Notes under the pieces: model-generated
What the model saw: only the letters and a program-made list of their open reading frames with translations
Told to the model about the DNA's origin: nothing
The model's database searches: none
Part shown: positions 32,037 through 44,029 of the stretch, in pieces
Layout: every line of letters starts with the position of its first letter
How positions within the stretch are numbered: the stretch's first letter is position 1
NCBI GenBank assembly: GCA_027422505.1
Contig: JAPQWV010000002.1
Span: 21,956,001 to 22,020,000, forward strand
DNA length: 64,000 bases
Direction of reading: 5' to 3'
From: Craterostigma plantagineum
Lineage: Eukaryota > Streptophyta > Magnoliopsida > Lamiales > Linderniaceae
Translations under genes and position numbers: made by a program

Positions 32037-32551
32037 AATCTCGTGGTATCAACCTCCGGGGATGTCGAAACTGCAGCGGAACCAGTAACTATAGTTCCCT
32101 GCAAAACATATAAATTTCCAGACCTGCAAGCTTTCATCACGACAAGGACACCCGTGACAATTTTCAAAACTCCACCTTCACCTGAGAACCTGCACCCTTG
32201 AGATTCAAATGTGCCTAAAGAGATAAGATTTCTCTTCATATCTGGAACGTGTCTGACTTCTGTGAGCGTTCGGATGATTCCGTCGAACATCTTGATCATA
32301 ACTGTTCCTCTACTAATAACTTTACAGGAGCATCATTTCTCATTAAGACATATCCACCAACGAATTTTTCATAGGTGGAAAAACAATCTCTACTCCGACT
32401 TATGTGGTAAGAACAACCCGAATCTAAGATCCACTCATTATCAGACCTAACATATTTACAGTTGCTACAAAAATTCTTCCATCGCTCTCATCAGCAGCTA
32501 AACTAGCTTCGGCGGGTTTATTATATTGCTGATTATTTTTCTCCTTATTTT
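31997..32551 (-). pseudogene. C4 protease and pre-integrase
   Basis: 32300-32460 encodes a decayed protease start (SGCSYHMS region and FSTYEKFVGGYV over frames). 31997-32299 encodes MFDGIIRTLTEVRHVPDMKR, NLISLGTFESQGCRF and [10 protein letters not shown]. Together these are the protease C-part and the pre-integrase domain. Confidence 0.82.
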
Positions 32552-33289
32552 TTAATTTAAAACAATCAGCTTTAATGTGACCCTTTTTCTTGCAAAAATT
32601 ACAGACTTTATTTCTGTACCTGGATTTCGACCTTTCTTTAGATCTACTATATCCAGCGTCTCTATGCTCTGTCTTCCCCGTGCAAACAGGCCTTCTGTCT
32701 GGCTACCACTTGTTTCTCCCGTAATATCCCTGTCTATCTGTTCTTTCGATTGTAATGCGGATTTGACACTAGAATATGATATTGTGTCTTTCCCGTATAT
32801 AATCGTGTCACGAAAATGTTTTAAAGACGAGGGAAGAGAACACAACAATATTATGGCCTGATATTCGTCCGTCACTTTAACTTTTAAGTTCGCCAAATCA
32901 ATAATGATAGAGTCGAATTTATCGAGATGCGAAAGAATAGAAGTACCTTGCGTCATTTTCATACTGTATAGCTTCTGCTTTAAATATAGCCGGTTCTCCT
33001 TAGTCTTCTTCGTGTAGATAGCTTTTCGCGCATCCCACATGCCCATGGCTGTCGTCTCCGTGGCAACTTCCTGTAAAACCTCGTAAGAGAGATTTAATAT
33101 AATAGCCGATCTGGCTTTTTTGTCCAATTCATTAAATTGATCGTCCTTCACTTCGGTTGGTTTCTTCTTTACGCCTTCAAGCGCCACCTCACAACCGTCT
33201 TGAATGAGTATGACCTCCATCTTGAGACTCCAGATTGCAAAGTTGACATTTCTGTCGAACTTTTCAATTGACATTTTTGTTATCGTCAT
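32552..33289 (-). pseudogene. C4 gag
   Basis: ATG at 33289, about 45 bp from the LTR: MTITKMSIEKFDRNVNFAIW is the start of a Tnt1-type gag. LEGVKKKPTEVKDDQFNELD, IILNLSYEVLQEVATETTAM, KENRLYLKQKLYSMKMTQGT and HFRDTIIYGKDTISYSSVKS follow. The zinc knuckle comes at the end (VIFARKRVTLKLIVLN, where the second frame gives a CNFCKKKGHIK-like reading). The open frame shifts at the knuckle. Confidence 0.9.
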
Positions 33290-33316
33290 GGTGGCTAAAA
33301 AAATAAATCGGGGTTT

Positions 33317-33329
33317 GGCTCTGATACCA
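33317..33329 (-). other. Primer-binding site of C4
   Basis: TGGTATCAGAGCC on the minus strand, four bases inside the LTR edge. Confidence 0.9.
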
Positions 33330-33332
33330 ATT

Positions 33333-33779
33333 TGTTAGGATATGGGAAATCTCCGATAATTATTTGCCCGAAAAATGACGATAATAAATAAAAGAGACGA
33401 AAAATAAATTTAGACTTTGACACGAGATTTACGTGGTTCGGTCAGAATGACCTACGTCCACGGGCCGAAGGGTAGAACTTCTTTATTATGTGGAGATATT
33501 ACAAGCACGTACACTGACGTGATACAAAAGCAGCTACAACAATATAAGGAGAAGGCTATAGAAAATAATTAGAGGAAGAAGAGATCAGTGTTGTGGTGTG
33601 TTATTCCCTTTGCTGAGCACCTCTATTTATAGATGAGTTTTGCCTCGATCTCCCTGTGTAAACACACGTATCCAATAGAATAATATAGGCGCACTCAATT
33701 AAACAAATAAGGCTTGTCTCATTCTTCTTTACATCATGTCAGGCGCCCACAAAGCGTAGCAGCATTTTCTTGTCTCCCA
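33333..33779 (-). repeat. 5' LTR of C4
   Basis: On the minus strand it ends CATATCCTAACA before the primer site. The start at about 33779 (TGGGAGACAAG) is a guess from the TG rule, because the 3' LTR is missing. A CTATAAATAG box on the minus strand near 33630 fits the promoter. Confidence 0.7.
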
Positions 33780-34099
33780 CTTAGAATTTTCATTTTCATT
33801 AGCCTATTTCGTTGAATGGTCAAATCAAACTCACCTACCAATACACTTGAGCAAAATTTAAGTGATCATCTCATCGCAAAAATAATATTCACGTCTTACT
33901 TCCTTTTCCCACTAAAACAGTTGCAATTTTGTTATTCCGTTTCAACTCTAATTCCAGGCATTTTAATAGAGTAATCTTAATCACGTGGCATCATTCAGTC
34001 TATTGAGCGTTGAAAATCGTATGATGCATCTTGCTTTTATTTCGCTGGTGGAAGCCACCTTAAAGCAATTTATTGATTAACTTACCCACAGTGCATTTT
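33780..34099. other. Unassigned spacer, perhaps intron
   Basis: No coding signal. It ends in a pyrimidine stretch and a TTGCAG acceptor-like site directly before an open stretch at about 34107. Confidence 0.45.
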
Positions 34100-34106
34100 T
34101 ATTGCA

Positions 34107-34675
34107 GATTTGGAGGTATAGAAGGACAAACTGGACGGCAAACGTTTCATTGGCGCATGCAGTTGCTAATGTAAATCTGCCACATGGCATCGTAGAAAGA
34201 GATGTATTGTTGGGTGGGGGTGATGTCGGCATGGCACAGTAAGTTTATAGGCATCTTCTGACTTTGATCTTGTATTGGTGAGGTGTTAATTCATTTTTAG
34301 TGGGATCACTCTTTCACCACCAATTATGGTGCTTTTCTTGAGTATTGTGCTTCTTTTTCGTCTCTTAATTATGTTGTAACTCGTCAGGCTTTATCAGATA
34401 GGAAAGGGCAAATATGGAATGAATCCAACCTGCACCTTAAAGCAGACCGTATTTTGCCTCACAATGTTGATCAAATACGTAGGAGCAATCAACTTTTAAA
34501 ACAGCTTGGGACTTCTCCTGATGCTACGGCATTTGTACGATCCTGTATAAAGGTCTTAAAGAAGCCAGGTCAACAAATGGATGGTTCGGCGTCAAATCAT
34601 TTCGTGTTCGGTCTCGACGCGCACTTGAATAGACGTTTGTCTTTGAAAGTTGGTACATGTAGTTCAACTCCATGA
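34107..34675 (+). pseudogene. Unidentified exon-like stretches
   Basis: After an acceptor-like TTGCAG, one frame runs open to about 34240 (AHAVANVNLPHGIVERDVLL) and ends at a donor-like site. A second open stretch, 34380-34675, reads QIWNESNLHLKADRILPHNV, then DQIRRSNQLLKQLGTSPDAT and VRSCIKVLKKPGQ and stops. Composition looks like real protein, but I recognise no family. They could be upstream exons of the WD40 gene that follows on the same strand, or fragments of another gene. Confidence 0.4.
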
Positions 34676-36327
34676 GAAAAAGATTTTGTAATGATTCTGG
34701 TCGGCAATTGCCTTCACTAATTAAGTCTTTCTAGTGGTGCTTTGGAAATACATTGTGGTTCTTGGATTGCCTTAACGCGCATGATAGGATAACGACGCTG
34801 GGATCTCCTCTTACTTGTGCATCAGTCAATATTCTGGACCTTAGTATACCATTAGATTTTGGCGCAACCCATTTTATAGATGCGCCGGAACTTTGGGAGG
34901 TTACGACATTTAATGAGAGAATCTTGTCTGCCGATTGTGACCCTGAAGGAAGACGTATTGTAATTGGTCAGTTCTTTTGGTACACCTTTCTTTAAAGCAA
35001 TTAACATACTCTTTTCCATCCTTTCCCCGTATGGTTTTTTCTTCTTTCCAAGAGTTGAGCAATTTTGTTTCGTCATTCTTGGACCACCTGGATTATGATT
35101 GCTAGTGTTTGAAGGTTACTATCCTTTGTAGAATGGATATTTGAATTTCAGTTGTTCTTTTTTCTTTTTTATGGATCTTGATAATACTTCCAAGTCTTTT
35201 TCTTTGGTGTAGGATTCAGCGGTGGAGCTGCTTTCATCGATCTGGAAGATGGAGGAGCGTCTTCGAACCTGCTTCAATCTCGAAGTGATGTATTGCGTCT
35301 AGAGTTTGACCAATCGGTAAATAACTATTTCTTCCACTTATTTTAGAAATTCAAGAAATATTTGTTGAATAAGATCAGGTCATATAATAACAGTGCGGCA
35401 ATATGTCATATAATAATAAGCATCAATTTTCTTGGCTACGTGCTCTGATGTAATTTTCCCATTAATTTGATTCCATTCTTCTAATCCCTTGCTTATTTTC
35501 TATTGTTAATCTCCTATTTCTGTTCTATCAGTATTAGAATTTCCTTTTTCAGGTTTCAGGGCAACAACGTTCCCTGTGGAATGAGAAATGGTGGTGTTTT
35601 TATTCTTGATGTCCGCATGGTACCTGCGACGGAACATGTGTGAATACTTTATTAATTTTGTCTCATAAATAACAACGATTGGCAAACTATTAAACCATCA
35701 GAATATCACAGTATCAGTTTGCGGCACTGTCTTTGTAAGCAGGTGCATATTTGGAGTAGAACTCTTATGAGACCATTATTAGCGCAATTGCTCTTTATAT
35801 TGCACTCATAACTATCATTTACAAGCTTATGTTTTTTCTTCCCAATGTTACCTAAAGCAAATAATTGGTCCGTACGATGCAGAGGACGGGAGCGTATTCG
35901 TAAAAAGATTTCAGTTAAATCGCCTATATGTAGGTGAGTTGGACCTCTACTTATGTACTTGGCTGCTTTCCACTAGATAGTAGTGTTGGTGAGTTTTTAG
36001 GTTAACAGTTTTCTTCGTAACGTAGTTTGAAATCCCCGAAGCATCAGACCAGTACTTCTTGGTGAGTTCCATGGATGGACAGGTTAGTGTTTTGCAGCTC
36101 TCAAGTCGCTTGTGAAGCATAGAAATTACGATAGATGCATTATTTGCGGCAACCTGCTATACTGTTCATGGATATCAACATGAATCTATATATATCTTTC
36201 TATTTATTTGATACACTAAATATTTTAGTTTTTTTCTGTTTCATTGGTTATAATGGCCTCCACGACTTGTAAATGCATCTAACTCTCTAGATCAAGCTCT
36301 ACGATCGAAGACTTATCCAAAAGGGGC

Positions 36328-36792
36328 TGTTGGCCCGGAAAAAAAAAGAAAATATATATTCGAAGATTGTGTAACACACAATTTCCTTAAAATAGATTCG
36401 CTCCCTCACGTATGTGCTAGAGGTTTTTTTAACGAGCGTCTATTTTTCAGGATACTTCGAAAACTCGGTGTTCGTTTAGCACAAAAAACGACACAAGAAA
36501 TATAACAGAAACATTTTTGGATGAATTAGTATTTATTTTTTTCTTTCTTGTGTTTTTTTTTCAAGCCTAACGACCCTATTTATAGCCAAAAATTAAAATA
36601 ATTTTTTTTTAAATTCAAGGACTAAAAGTTTGAGGAATGGTTTAAACCATTCCATCAAACCACTCCAAAATTCAATCCAAAAACCACTCCGAAAATTTAA
36701 TCCAAAAACCACTCCAAAAATTTAATCCAAAAACCACTCCAAAAATCTCATTCACCTAATTTATAAAATTAATATAATATAAATTATCTAAC
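36328..36792 (-). repeat. 3' LTR of C3
   Basis: Left copy, TGTTGGCCCGG...TATCTAACA on the plus strand. A purine tract (GTGGGGATT on the minus strand) adjoins it at 36793-36801. It lacks a 16-bp segment present in the right copy near 41506. Confidence 0.93.
36657..36755 (-). repeat. 25-bp tandem repeat in the C3 LTR
   Basis: About four copies of a 25-bp unit containing CCAAAAACCACTCC. The right LTR carries the same array at about 41688-41780. Confidence 0.85.
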
Positions 36793-37352
36793 AATCCCCA
36801 CATGAATGAGAATTGGTTGGTTAATGTTTCTGCTATCTAATGATACTCTGCATAGAGGATAGTATGTTTACCATTTGAACTTCCTCCTTGTATGCACGCT
36901 TGGTTTACTGCAGTCCAGTAGAACACGATGTCTTTGAACTGTCCCGCTTTTCATGTAAACGAACCCACGTACAATACACAGAGACCATCTTTCTCTTGTT
37001 CCGTTCTCATGGTTTTGTCCATTATGGCCATGGACACGTCCTGATTCTGCGATGGTTTCTAAAGAACTAAGCCTTTCAGTTCTCCTTTGAAGCGGCCCCA
37101 CTTCTCCCTAACATAGGTGACTTCTCACGTCGCGAGTATTTTCATGAATACTCTATGATAGTCATTAAAGCATCATAATGCTAGCCTTTTCCGTCATCAC
37201 TGTTTCTTGACAGGAATGAGCGGGGTTATCCCCCACAGTGATACCAAAGCCTAAGATTAGGTTGTCCCTTTGAACTTAGATCTTGGGATCTCCAGTCACA
37301 TAGGTGGGGTTTTCCTTCTTAGTACTTCTATACTTTAAGGCTTTAAGCCCAT

Positions 37353-38489
37353 TCATTTCGTCAACCTTCCAACTGCATCTCTATTTAACCCTTTGGTTAG
37401 CGGATCCGCAATGTTATCCGTCGATTTCACATAATCAATCGAGATAACTCCAGTTGAGAGCAGTTGCCTAACGGTATTATGTCGACGACGTATGTGTCTC
37501 GACTTACCATTATACATAGTACTCTGTGCTCGTCCAATAGCCGATTGGCTATCGCAGTGTATGCATATAGGCGGCACAGATTTTTCCCATTTAGGAATAT
37601 CCTCCAAGAAATTGCGTAACCATTCGGCTTCTTCTCCACATTTATCCAAGGCAAAGAACTCGGATTCCATAGTGGATCTTGCTATAACCGCTTGTTTCGA
37701 GGATTTCCAAGACACAGCAGCTCCAGCGAGTGTAAACACATAGCCGCTTGTGCTCTTAGAGTCATTCATATCAGATATCCAGTTCGCATCTGTGTAGCCT
37801 TCTAACACAGCGGGATATCGACCATAGTATAATCCATAGTCTCGAGTATACCGTAAGTATCTCAAAACCCGTATTATAGCGGTCCAATGATCCGGACTCG
37901 GATTGCTCGTGTACGAACTCAGTTTGCTTATAGCATAAGCAATATCTGGCCTAGTACAGCTCATTAGATACATCAAGCTTCCAATAATCCGGGAGTATTC
38001 TACTTGAGAAATAGCCTCTCCGCGATTTTTCGACAAATGAACGCTTCGATCTAATGGCGTTCTAGCAACACCAGAATCACCCTTGAGAAATTTGTCGAGA
38101 ATTTTGTCTACGTAATGAGCTTGGCTCAAAACAAGACCGTTACTCGTTCGTTTGATTTTAATTCCTAAAATCACATCCGCAAGTCCCATATCTTTCATGT
38201 CAAATTTCGAATTTAACATATCCTTGGTAGACTTGACCATTTTGTCGTTGCTACCAACAATGAGTATGTCGTCTACATAAAGACATAAAATGACGTAGTC
38301 ATCGCCCATTTCCTTTGAGTAAACGCATTTATCGCTCTCATTGATTTTAAAGCCGTAGTTGATCATCGCGTGATCGAACTTTTCGTGCCACTTCTTAGGG
38401 GCTTGTTTCAAACCATACAAAGATTTAATCAATCTACAGACTTTCTTTTCAGTTCCCGGAGCACGAAAACCTCGGGTTGCTCCATACAT
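37353..38489 (-). pseudogene. C3 RT (C-part) and RNase H
   Basis: [35 protein letters not shown] (YVDD), [40 protein letters not shown], then RNase [53 protein letters not shown] and [17 protein letters not shown] near the end. 378 unbroken codons. It joins the N-terminal RT frame through a frameshift near 38480. Confidence 0.94.
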
Positions 38490-39064
38490 ATTTCCTCGTC
38501 TAATTCACCATTTAAGAAAGCTGTTTTGACATCCATTTGATGTACTTCCAAATTTCTTAAGGACGCGATAGCAGGTATCATCCTTATCGAATTTATTCTC
38601 GTCACGGGAGAATATGTGTCAAAGTAATCTAAGCCTTCGCGTTGCTTGTATCCTTTGATAATAAGTCTGGCTTTATACTTTTCTACAGACCCGTCTGGTC
38701 TCATTTTCCTTTTAAAGATCCATTTCGATCCTAAAGGTTTACATCCCTTTGGTAGATCAACCAACTCCCAGGTATGATTATGCAAAATAGAATCTATCTC
38801 GCTTTTTATAGCTTCTTTCCATAAAGGCCCGTCCAAGGAGCTCACTGCTTCGTCATAAGTCAGTGGTTCCTTTTCAATTAAATATGTAACGAAATCATCA
38901 CCAAAAGATTTCTCTATTCGGGCACGCTTGCTTCGTCTCGGTTCAATCTCATGAACCGTACTAGGAGTCTCGGTTTCTATATCATCTCTTTTAGATGTAC
39001 CGGATCCATAATCGAATTTACAAGGAAATATATTTTCAAAGAAATACGCATTCCTCGATTTCAT
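38429..39064 (-). pseudogene. C3 RT N-part and linker
   Basis: Linker PRRSKRARIEKSFGDDFVTY, then RT: KEAIKSEIDSILHNHTWELV, GCKPLGSKWIFKRKMRPDGS, YKARLIIKGYKQREGLDYFD and [20 protein letters not shown] (first catalytic Asp). Reads into a frameshift at the junction with the next frame. Confidence 0.92.
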
Positions 39065-40260
39065 GACCGTGTTCTTGTGTATATCCGAAATTTTCGAATC
39101 ATATACAAGAAACCGATATGCCGTATGTGTGCATATCCTATGAAAATACAGTCCACCGTTTTAGGACCAATTTTCACCGCTTTAGGCGCAGGTACGACTT
39201 CCTTCGCCAAACACCCCCACATTCGCAAATGTTGGTATGAAGGCGTCTTTCCTTTCCATAACTCATATGGAGTTTTATTCATTTTCTTTCGAGGTATCCT
39301 ATTTAATAGGTAATTACTCGTTAAGATAGCTTCGCCCCACATATTAGGCGGTAAACCTGAACTCAGTAACATCGCATTCATCATCTCTTTTAATGTGCGA
39401 TTCTTTCGTTCGGCCACTCCGTTTGATTGAGGTGAATACGGGGCGGTCAATTCATGGACGATACCATGTTCCACACAGAAGCTCCCAATTGGCGCTTCGT
39501 ATTCTCTCCCTCGATCACTTCTCAATCTTTTAATTTTCTTGCCGAGTTGCGTTTCAACTTCGGTTTTGTAGAGAACGAATTTTTCTAATGCTTCGTCTTT
39601 GCTCTTAAGCAAATAAACATAGCAATATTTGGTGCAATTGTCAATAAATGTTATAAAATATTTATTGCCACCACGTGTTTGAACGTATTTCAAATCACAT
39701 AAATCGCTATGAATCAGTTCAAGTGGTTCGGTACTTCTTGCTACCGAAGGGAAAGACGATCTCGTCATTTTTGCTTCAATGCAAATTTTGCATTTATATT
39801 TCGAATTAATTTCGAATGTTGGAATATGGTCTATGTTAATTAATCGACGTATCGATTCAAAATTAACGTGACCTAATCTACCGTGCCACAAATTGGAAGA
39901 TTCAAGCAAGTAAACGGAAGAACATTTTTCATTCTCATTTACAATAGTCATTACATTCAGCTTGAACAAACCATCACAGGCATAACCTTTACCAACAAAC
40001 ACACCCGACTTAGACAATATCACTTTGTCGGATTCAATAACAATACGAAAACCATGGTTGTTCAACAAGAACCCCGAAATCAGATTTTTTCGTATCTCCG
40101 GAACGTAAAACACATCTTTCAGCGTCAATATCTTCCCGGAAGTCATTTTGAGCAGCACGCTTCCTTTTCCCTCGACGGTAGCAGCAGCCGAGTTGCCCAT
40201 GTAGATCTTTTCTCCTTCAACTGGCTCACAGGTAGAGAAGAATCTACGGTTCGTGCACAC
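39061..40260 (-). pseudogene. C3 protease C-part and integrase
   Basis: [60 protein letters not shown] (pre-integrase), [82 protein letters not shown] and [20 protein letters not shown]. 399 unbroken codons with the integrase D, D and E residues seen. Confidence 0.93.
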
Positions 40261-41305
40261 ATGCGTGTAGCACCGGTATCAATCCACCATTCTTGTGGAT
40301 TCGACCCAATCATGTTTACCTCCGAAACGACCGCGACGAGGCTCAAGTCCTCAACTTCTTTGGTGATGTCTTTCACCATATTGGCCTCGTGGTGCTTCTT
40401 TGGAAGTCGACAGTCCGACGACTTGTGGCCTAGTTTGCCACAATTGAAGCACTTTCCCTTGAACTTATAGTTTGGCTTAGCGACGCCTCCGGTCGCCCCA
40501 AGTTTCGGTTTGGGTTTAACCGCGCCTTTGCCCTTTTTAGAGCTATGCTCCACCACGTTTACTTTCGGTTCAGATGAGCTCGATACTCTCTTTTCCGACC
40601 TTTTGTTGTCTTCTTCGATTCGAAGTCTAACAATCAGATCCTCCAAAGACATCTCCTTGCGCTTATGCTTGAGATAGTTTTTGAAGTCTTTCCAGCCCGG
40701 CGGCAGCTTTTCAATAATAGCCGCAACTTGGAAGATTCACTCAGAACCATCCGTTCTGCATGGATCTCGTGCAAGATCAACTGGATCTCCTGCACCTGAC
40801 TGATCACAGTCTTGGAATCGACCATCTTATAATCAAGGAACCATCCGACAACAAATTTCTTTGTGCCGGCATCCTCGGTTTTATATTTCCGGTCTAACGA
40901 TTTCCACAATTCCTTAGCCGTAGCGACCGCACCATACACGTTGTACAGAGTATCGGTTAGGGCCTTCAGAATATAATTACGACACAGGAAATCAGAGTGT
41001 TTCCATGCATCAACAGCGATCACGACCTCAGCGTTCGTCTCGCCGTCGTTCACCTTAGGCTCAACCTCTTTCAGGTATGTTGCCAGATTCAGCGTGGTGA
41101 GGTAGAAGAGCATCTTCTGTTGCCATCTTTTGAACGTCGAGGCTGTCCCCGTAAATTTCTCCGGCTTCTCCAGGTGGTTGACCGGTACGTTTGGCTTCGA
41201 AACCACATGTATGGCAGTGGGGATAAAAGTAGTAGGGAGAACGTCAATGTTTTTATCGTTTCTCGCAGATTCTTGATTGTTGAGGAAGTCCACGTAGTCT
41301 GACAT
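40143..41305 (-). pseudogene. C3 gag and protease start
   Basis: ATG at 41305, only 30 bp from the LTR. 40634-41305: NHLEKPEKFTGTASTFKRWQ, MLFYLTTLNLATYLKEVEPK and ATAKELWKSLDRKYKTEDAG, broken by a frameshift near 40730. 40143-40652: MSLEDLIVRLRIEEDNKRSE, zinc knuckle CFNCGKLGHKSSDC, then protease [15 protein letters not shown]. The leader is too short to hold a clear Met-type primer site; ATCTTAAAATAGATC follows the LTR instead, so the primer tRNA is uncertain. Confidence 0.92.
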
Positions 41306-41335
41306 CTTTGCGGGATCGTCGATCTATTTTAAGAT

Positions 41336-41821
41336 TGTTGGCCGGGAAAGAAAAAAGAAAATATATATTCGAAGATTGTGTAACACACAATTTCCTTAAA
41401 ATAGATTCGCTCCCTCACGTATGTGCTAGAGGTTTTTTTAACGAGCGTCTATTTCTCAGGATACTTCGAAAACTCGGTGTTCGTTTAGCACAAAAAACGA
41501 CACCGACTACGAACGGGACAAGAAATATAACAGAAACATTTTTGGATGAATTAGTATTTATTTTTTTTTCTTTCTTGTGTTGTTTTTTTTCAAGCCTAAT
41601 GACCCTATTTATAGCCAAAAATTAAAATATTTTTTTTTTAATTGAAGGACTAAAAGTTTGAGGAATGGTTTAAACCATTCCATCAAACCACTCCAAAATT
41701 CAATCCAAAAACCACTCCAAAAATTTAATCCAAAAACCACTCCAAAAATTTAATCCCAAAACCACTCCAAAAATCTCATTCACCTAATTTATAAAATTAA
41801 TATAATATAAATTATCTAACA
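41336..41821 (-). repeat. 5' LTR of C3
   Basis: Right copy, 486 bp, same ends as the left copy. It carries the extra 16 bp CGACTACGAACGGGA region near 41506-41521. Confidence 0.93.
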
Positions 41822-42559
41822 TGGGCCAATCCAATCTTACGAAGGGCACGTGACACCCACACTCGCATAGAACTCGGCGTTGATCCATCAGAGAGAATCA
41901 TCATCTCAGGTTAGAAAAAAAAAGAAAATCCCAAAAGCGCGCAATCTCATTTACAATGAATTGACACGTCAATATGAAAACGACTTCATTTTTCAGGTGA
42001 AGACTGCTACGTATGCATGTGGGATATCAAATGTGGTAATATGCTCTTGAAGAACAAATTCATGGACTCGGTTCCTACGACGGTGCTGGCCAGGAATTGG
42101 AGATTTGAAAAGTATATCCAACCCTCGTTTCATAAATTGCCTCGCTATTCGAATTTCGTCTCGTTTTATTTCGAATTGACTATCATTACTATCGCAGCTT
42201 TTTTTTTTCTCTAAATGGTTAACAGGCAGCCACAATTACTGGGACGATCACTGTTTTGGCGCGTGGTTGGGATCAGAAGAAGGGATATTTTACATGGATT
42301 GGATGTAAAGTTAATATGGCAGCCAAACAGTCTTGCAAAATAATGTCTGTTTAATTCCAGACTCTTGGCCTTTTCTTCTCACCGTGATCATCAATGAATT
42401 GGTGTCTATTCAAATTTCTCCAAAAGGGTTTATTCATTCATAATCAGACACGAAAAGCAACGAATATCAAACACTCCCCTCTCATAAATCGTCTAAATAG
42501 GTTTCAACCTCCAACAAGATTTCGATTTCTTTGATATAATTTTCTCTATGCTTTAATAT

Positions 42560-43110
42560 CTTTTCGAAAAGGGTCAATATGGCAACTTCAAAAAGACATT
42601 CAAACACAAATGGGGCGAAACCATTGAGGAATGGTTTGTACTCAGTTCTCGCTTTGTTTTGCACGATTTGTTTTTTCGCTTTTTTTTGTTTTTATTTTAT
42701 GGTGGCTGTTCTCTGTTCATATTGAGTGCGTGAATGCAGAGCAACGATCATTTTCCTGAATCTATATTCGTAGGCTGATGATCTTCGAGGTTCAAACAAG
42801 ATTGCAGCTTTAGACTTTGACGGATGCCTTGCTAATTTATCTGTGAGAAGGTAAGATTCTTAATTGGAAGGTGTCTGGGACTGTTTAAGCTCTACTATGT
42901 ATATCATAGAACATGCTTTAACAGATGAAATAAAGACTAAGAGCTTCAAGATACTACCATGTTTCAAATCATATAGAATTATTGCTCACTGACCATCACT
43001 GACAAATTTAGAACAGGAGCAGACGGTTGGTCCCTTATGTATCCTTCCATACCAGGGAAACTCCAATATCTGTACAATGATCGCTTCAAGCTGGTTTTTG
43101 GGAATAAGCT
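42560..43110 (+). pseudogene. DNA 3'-phosphatase (ZDP/PNKP-like) fragment
   Basis: Exon 42774-42849 reads DDLRGSNKIAALDFDGCLAN with acceptor TTCGTAG and donor GTAAG. Exon 43012 to about 43110 reads GADGWSLMYPSIPGKLQYLY. The DFDGC box is HAD motif I of plant polynucleotide 3'-phosphatase (ZDP), which cleans 3' ends during base-excision repair and active DNA demethylation. The next conserved part (FTNESNI-type motif) is not readable; the frame drifts after KLV. An exon-like ATG stretch at 42580-42640 precedes it. No zinc fingers or C-terminal half were found, so this is a fragment. Confidence 0.68.
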
Positions 43111-44020
43111 GGTTAGTTTTCGCAACCGTTCTAAGAATGGGAGGGCTTTGATTAGTAGAAATGAAGATTCAGAATTTTCTCAAGATGATTCTAACGTGAG
43201 CTTCTTCGTCTATAATACAGATTTGTATTCATTATTTTCAGGCTTTGTTTGTTTTAGCAGAAATCAATCAATTTTCAGAGCTTTAAGGTATCTCATGTGG
43301 AGGATGGAACCTCAACAAGCTCCTTATCAGAAGCAGAAGCAAAAACTATTCAAGAGTTTTACGATAATATCATCGTAAACCCTCGACATTTTATGAATAT
43401 TCATGGTTTGTTTGAATTACTAAATAATCATTAGTTCTGTTGTTTTATGTGATCTGATTAACTCGAGATGTACTATCAGGGTTTGTGAGATGTGGATTTA
43501 AATGAGGTGAGATTGAAACATGGTTCTTTAATGGCGTTGGCTCAGGTGCTGAAAAGGCAGGAGCATTTGTAAGCTGGGAAAAGCAACGTGCGAACCTTTT
43601 ACTAATTTAGATTTCACAGGAAAATTGCCTTTTTATTTGTCACTCTGAAGTCTATTGTATTATCTAATTATAGTTGGCCTAAATTCATATTATTAGTTTC
43701 TTTTTAGGTGGGTATTTTACTGCTGATGCTTATACTGGGTTCATGATGTAGGGTTGTGGGATTTTTTTTGTTAAATAGGATTACTTTTGTATGAAATTAA
43801 AAAAAAAAGATTTTAGGTTTTCTAATTAAAAAAAAGGAATTGGGTGTTTTTAAAAAAAATCGAAGAGTTTGATTATTATTTTGATCCGCTCGACTGAAAT
43901 TTCATGTCGGAATGAGATTTTAATGGATGAGTTCGTGATTTTTACATGTATTAACCCCAAATCTGGGTGAATTTTCGTGTTTTTGAGCTTGAAATCGACG
44001 TTTTCGAGTAAAAAATGATT
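43111..44020. other. Spacer with a weak open stretch
   Basis: Around 43280-43400 one frame reads VEDGTSTSSLSEAEAKTIQE, then FYDNIIVNPRHFMNIHG, which looks coding but matches nothing I know. The rest is AT-rich noncoding. Confidence 0.35.
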
Positions 44021-44029
44021 TATTCGAAT

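Larger units (their letters stand above)
30969..33779 (-). mobile_element. Truncated Tnt1-like Copia element C4
   Basis: Minus strand. 5' LTR on the right, Met-tRNA primer site, gag, protease, integrase, then a break in the integrase-RT linker at about 30969 where it meets G1 spacer. No RT, RNase H or left LTR. The truncation may come from a deletion that also removed the 3' half of G1. Confidence 0.88.
36328..41821 (-). mobile_element. Ty1/Copia element C3 inside the WD40 exon
   Basis: 5.5-kb minus-strand element with two LTRs (465 and 486 bp) that differ mainly by a 16-bp gap, so it is young. Gag, zinc knuckle, protease, integrase, RT and RNase H are all present with a few frameshifts. Flanks GGGGC (36323-36327) and TGGGC (41822-41826) fit a target duplication with one mismatch. 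The WD40 reading frame rejoins across the two flanks when one copy is removed, showing the insertion hit an exon. Confidence 0.93.
34741..42308 (+). pseudogene. WD40-repeat gene (DCAF4-like), interrupted by C3
   Basis: Exons bounded by plausible splice sites: about 34741-34966 (ELWEVTTFNERILSADCDPE), 35213-35316 (GFSGGAAFIDLEDGGASSNL ending LRLEFDQS), 35560-35637 (GNNVPCGMRNGGVFILDVRM), about 35858-35931, 36026-36082 (FEIPEASDQYFLVSSMDGQ), 36291-36327 (IKLYDRRLIQKG), then Copia C3. After it come 41822-41909 (GVDPSERIIISG), 41997-42109 (EDCYVCMWDIKCGNMLLKN) and 42226-42308 (WLGSEEGIFYMDWM, stop). This is the C-terminal half of a WD40 propeller like plant DCAF4 homologs, substrate receptors of CUL4-DDB1 ubiquitin ligases. 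Apparent 1-nt and 2-nt losses occur at about 41850 and 42083. The N-terminal start was not found. The WD40 call is firm; DCAF4 is likely. Confidence 0.72.
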
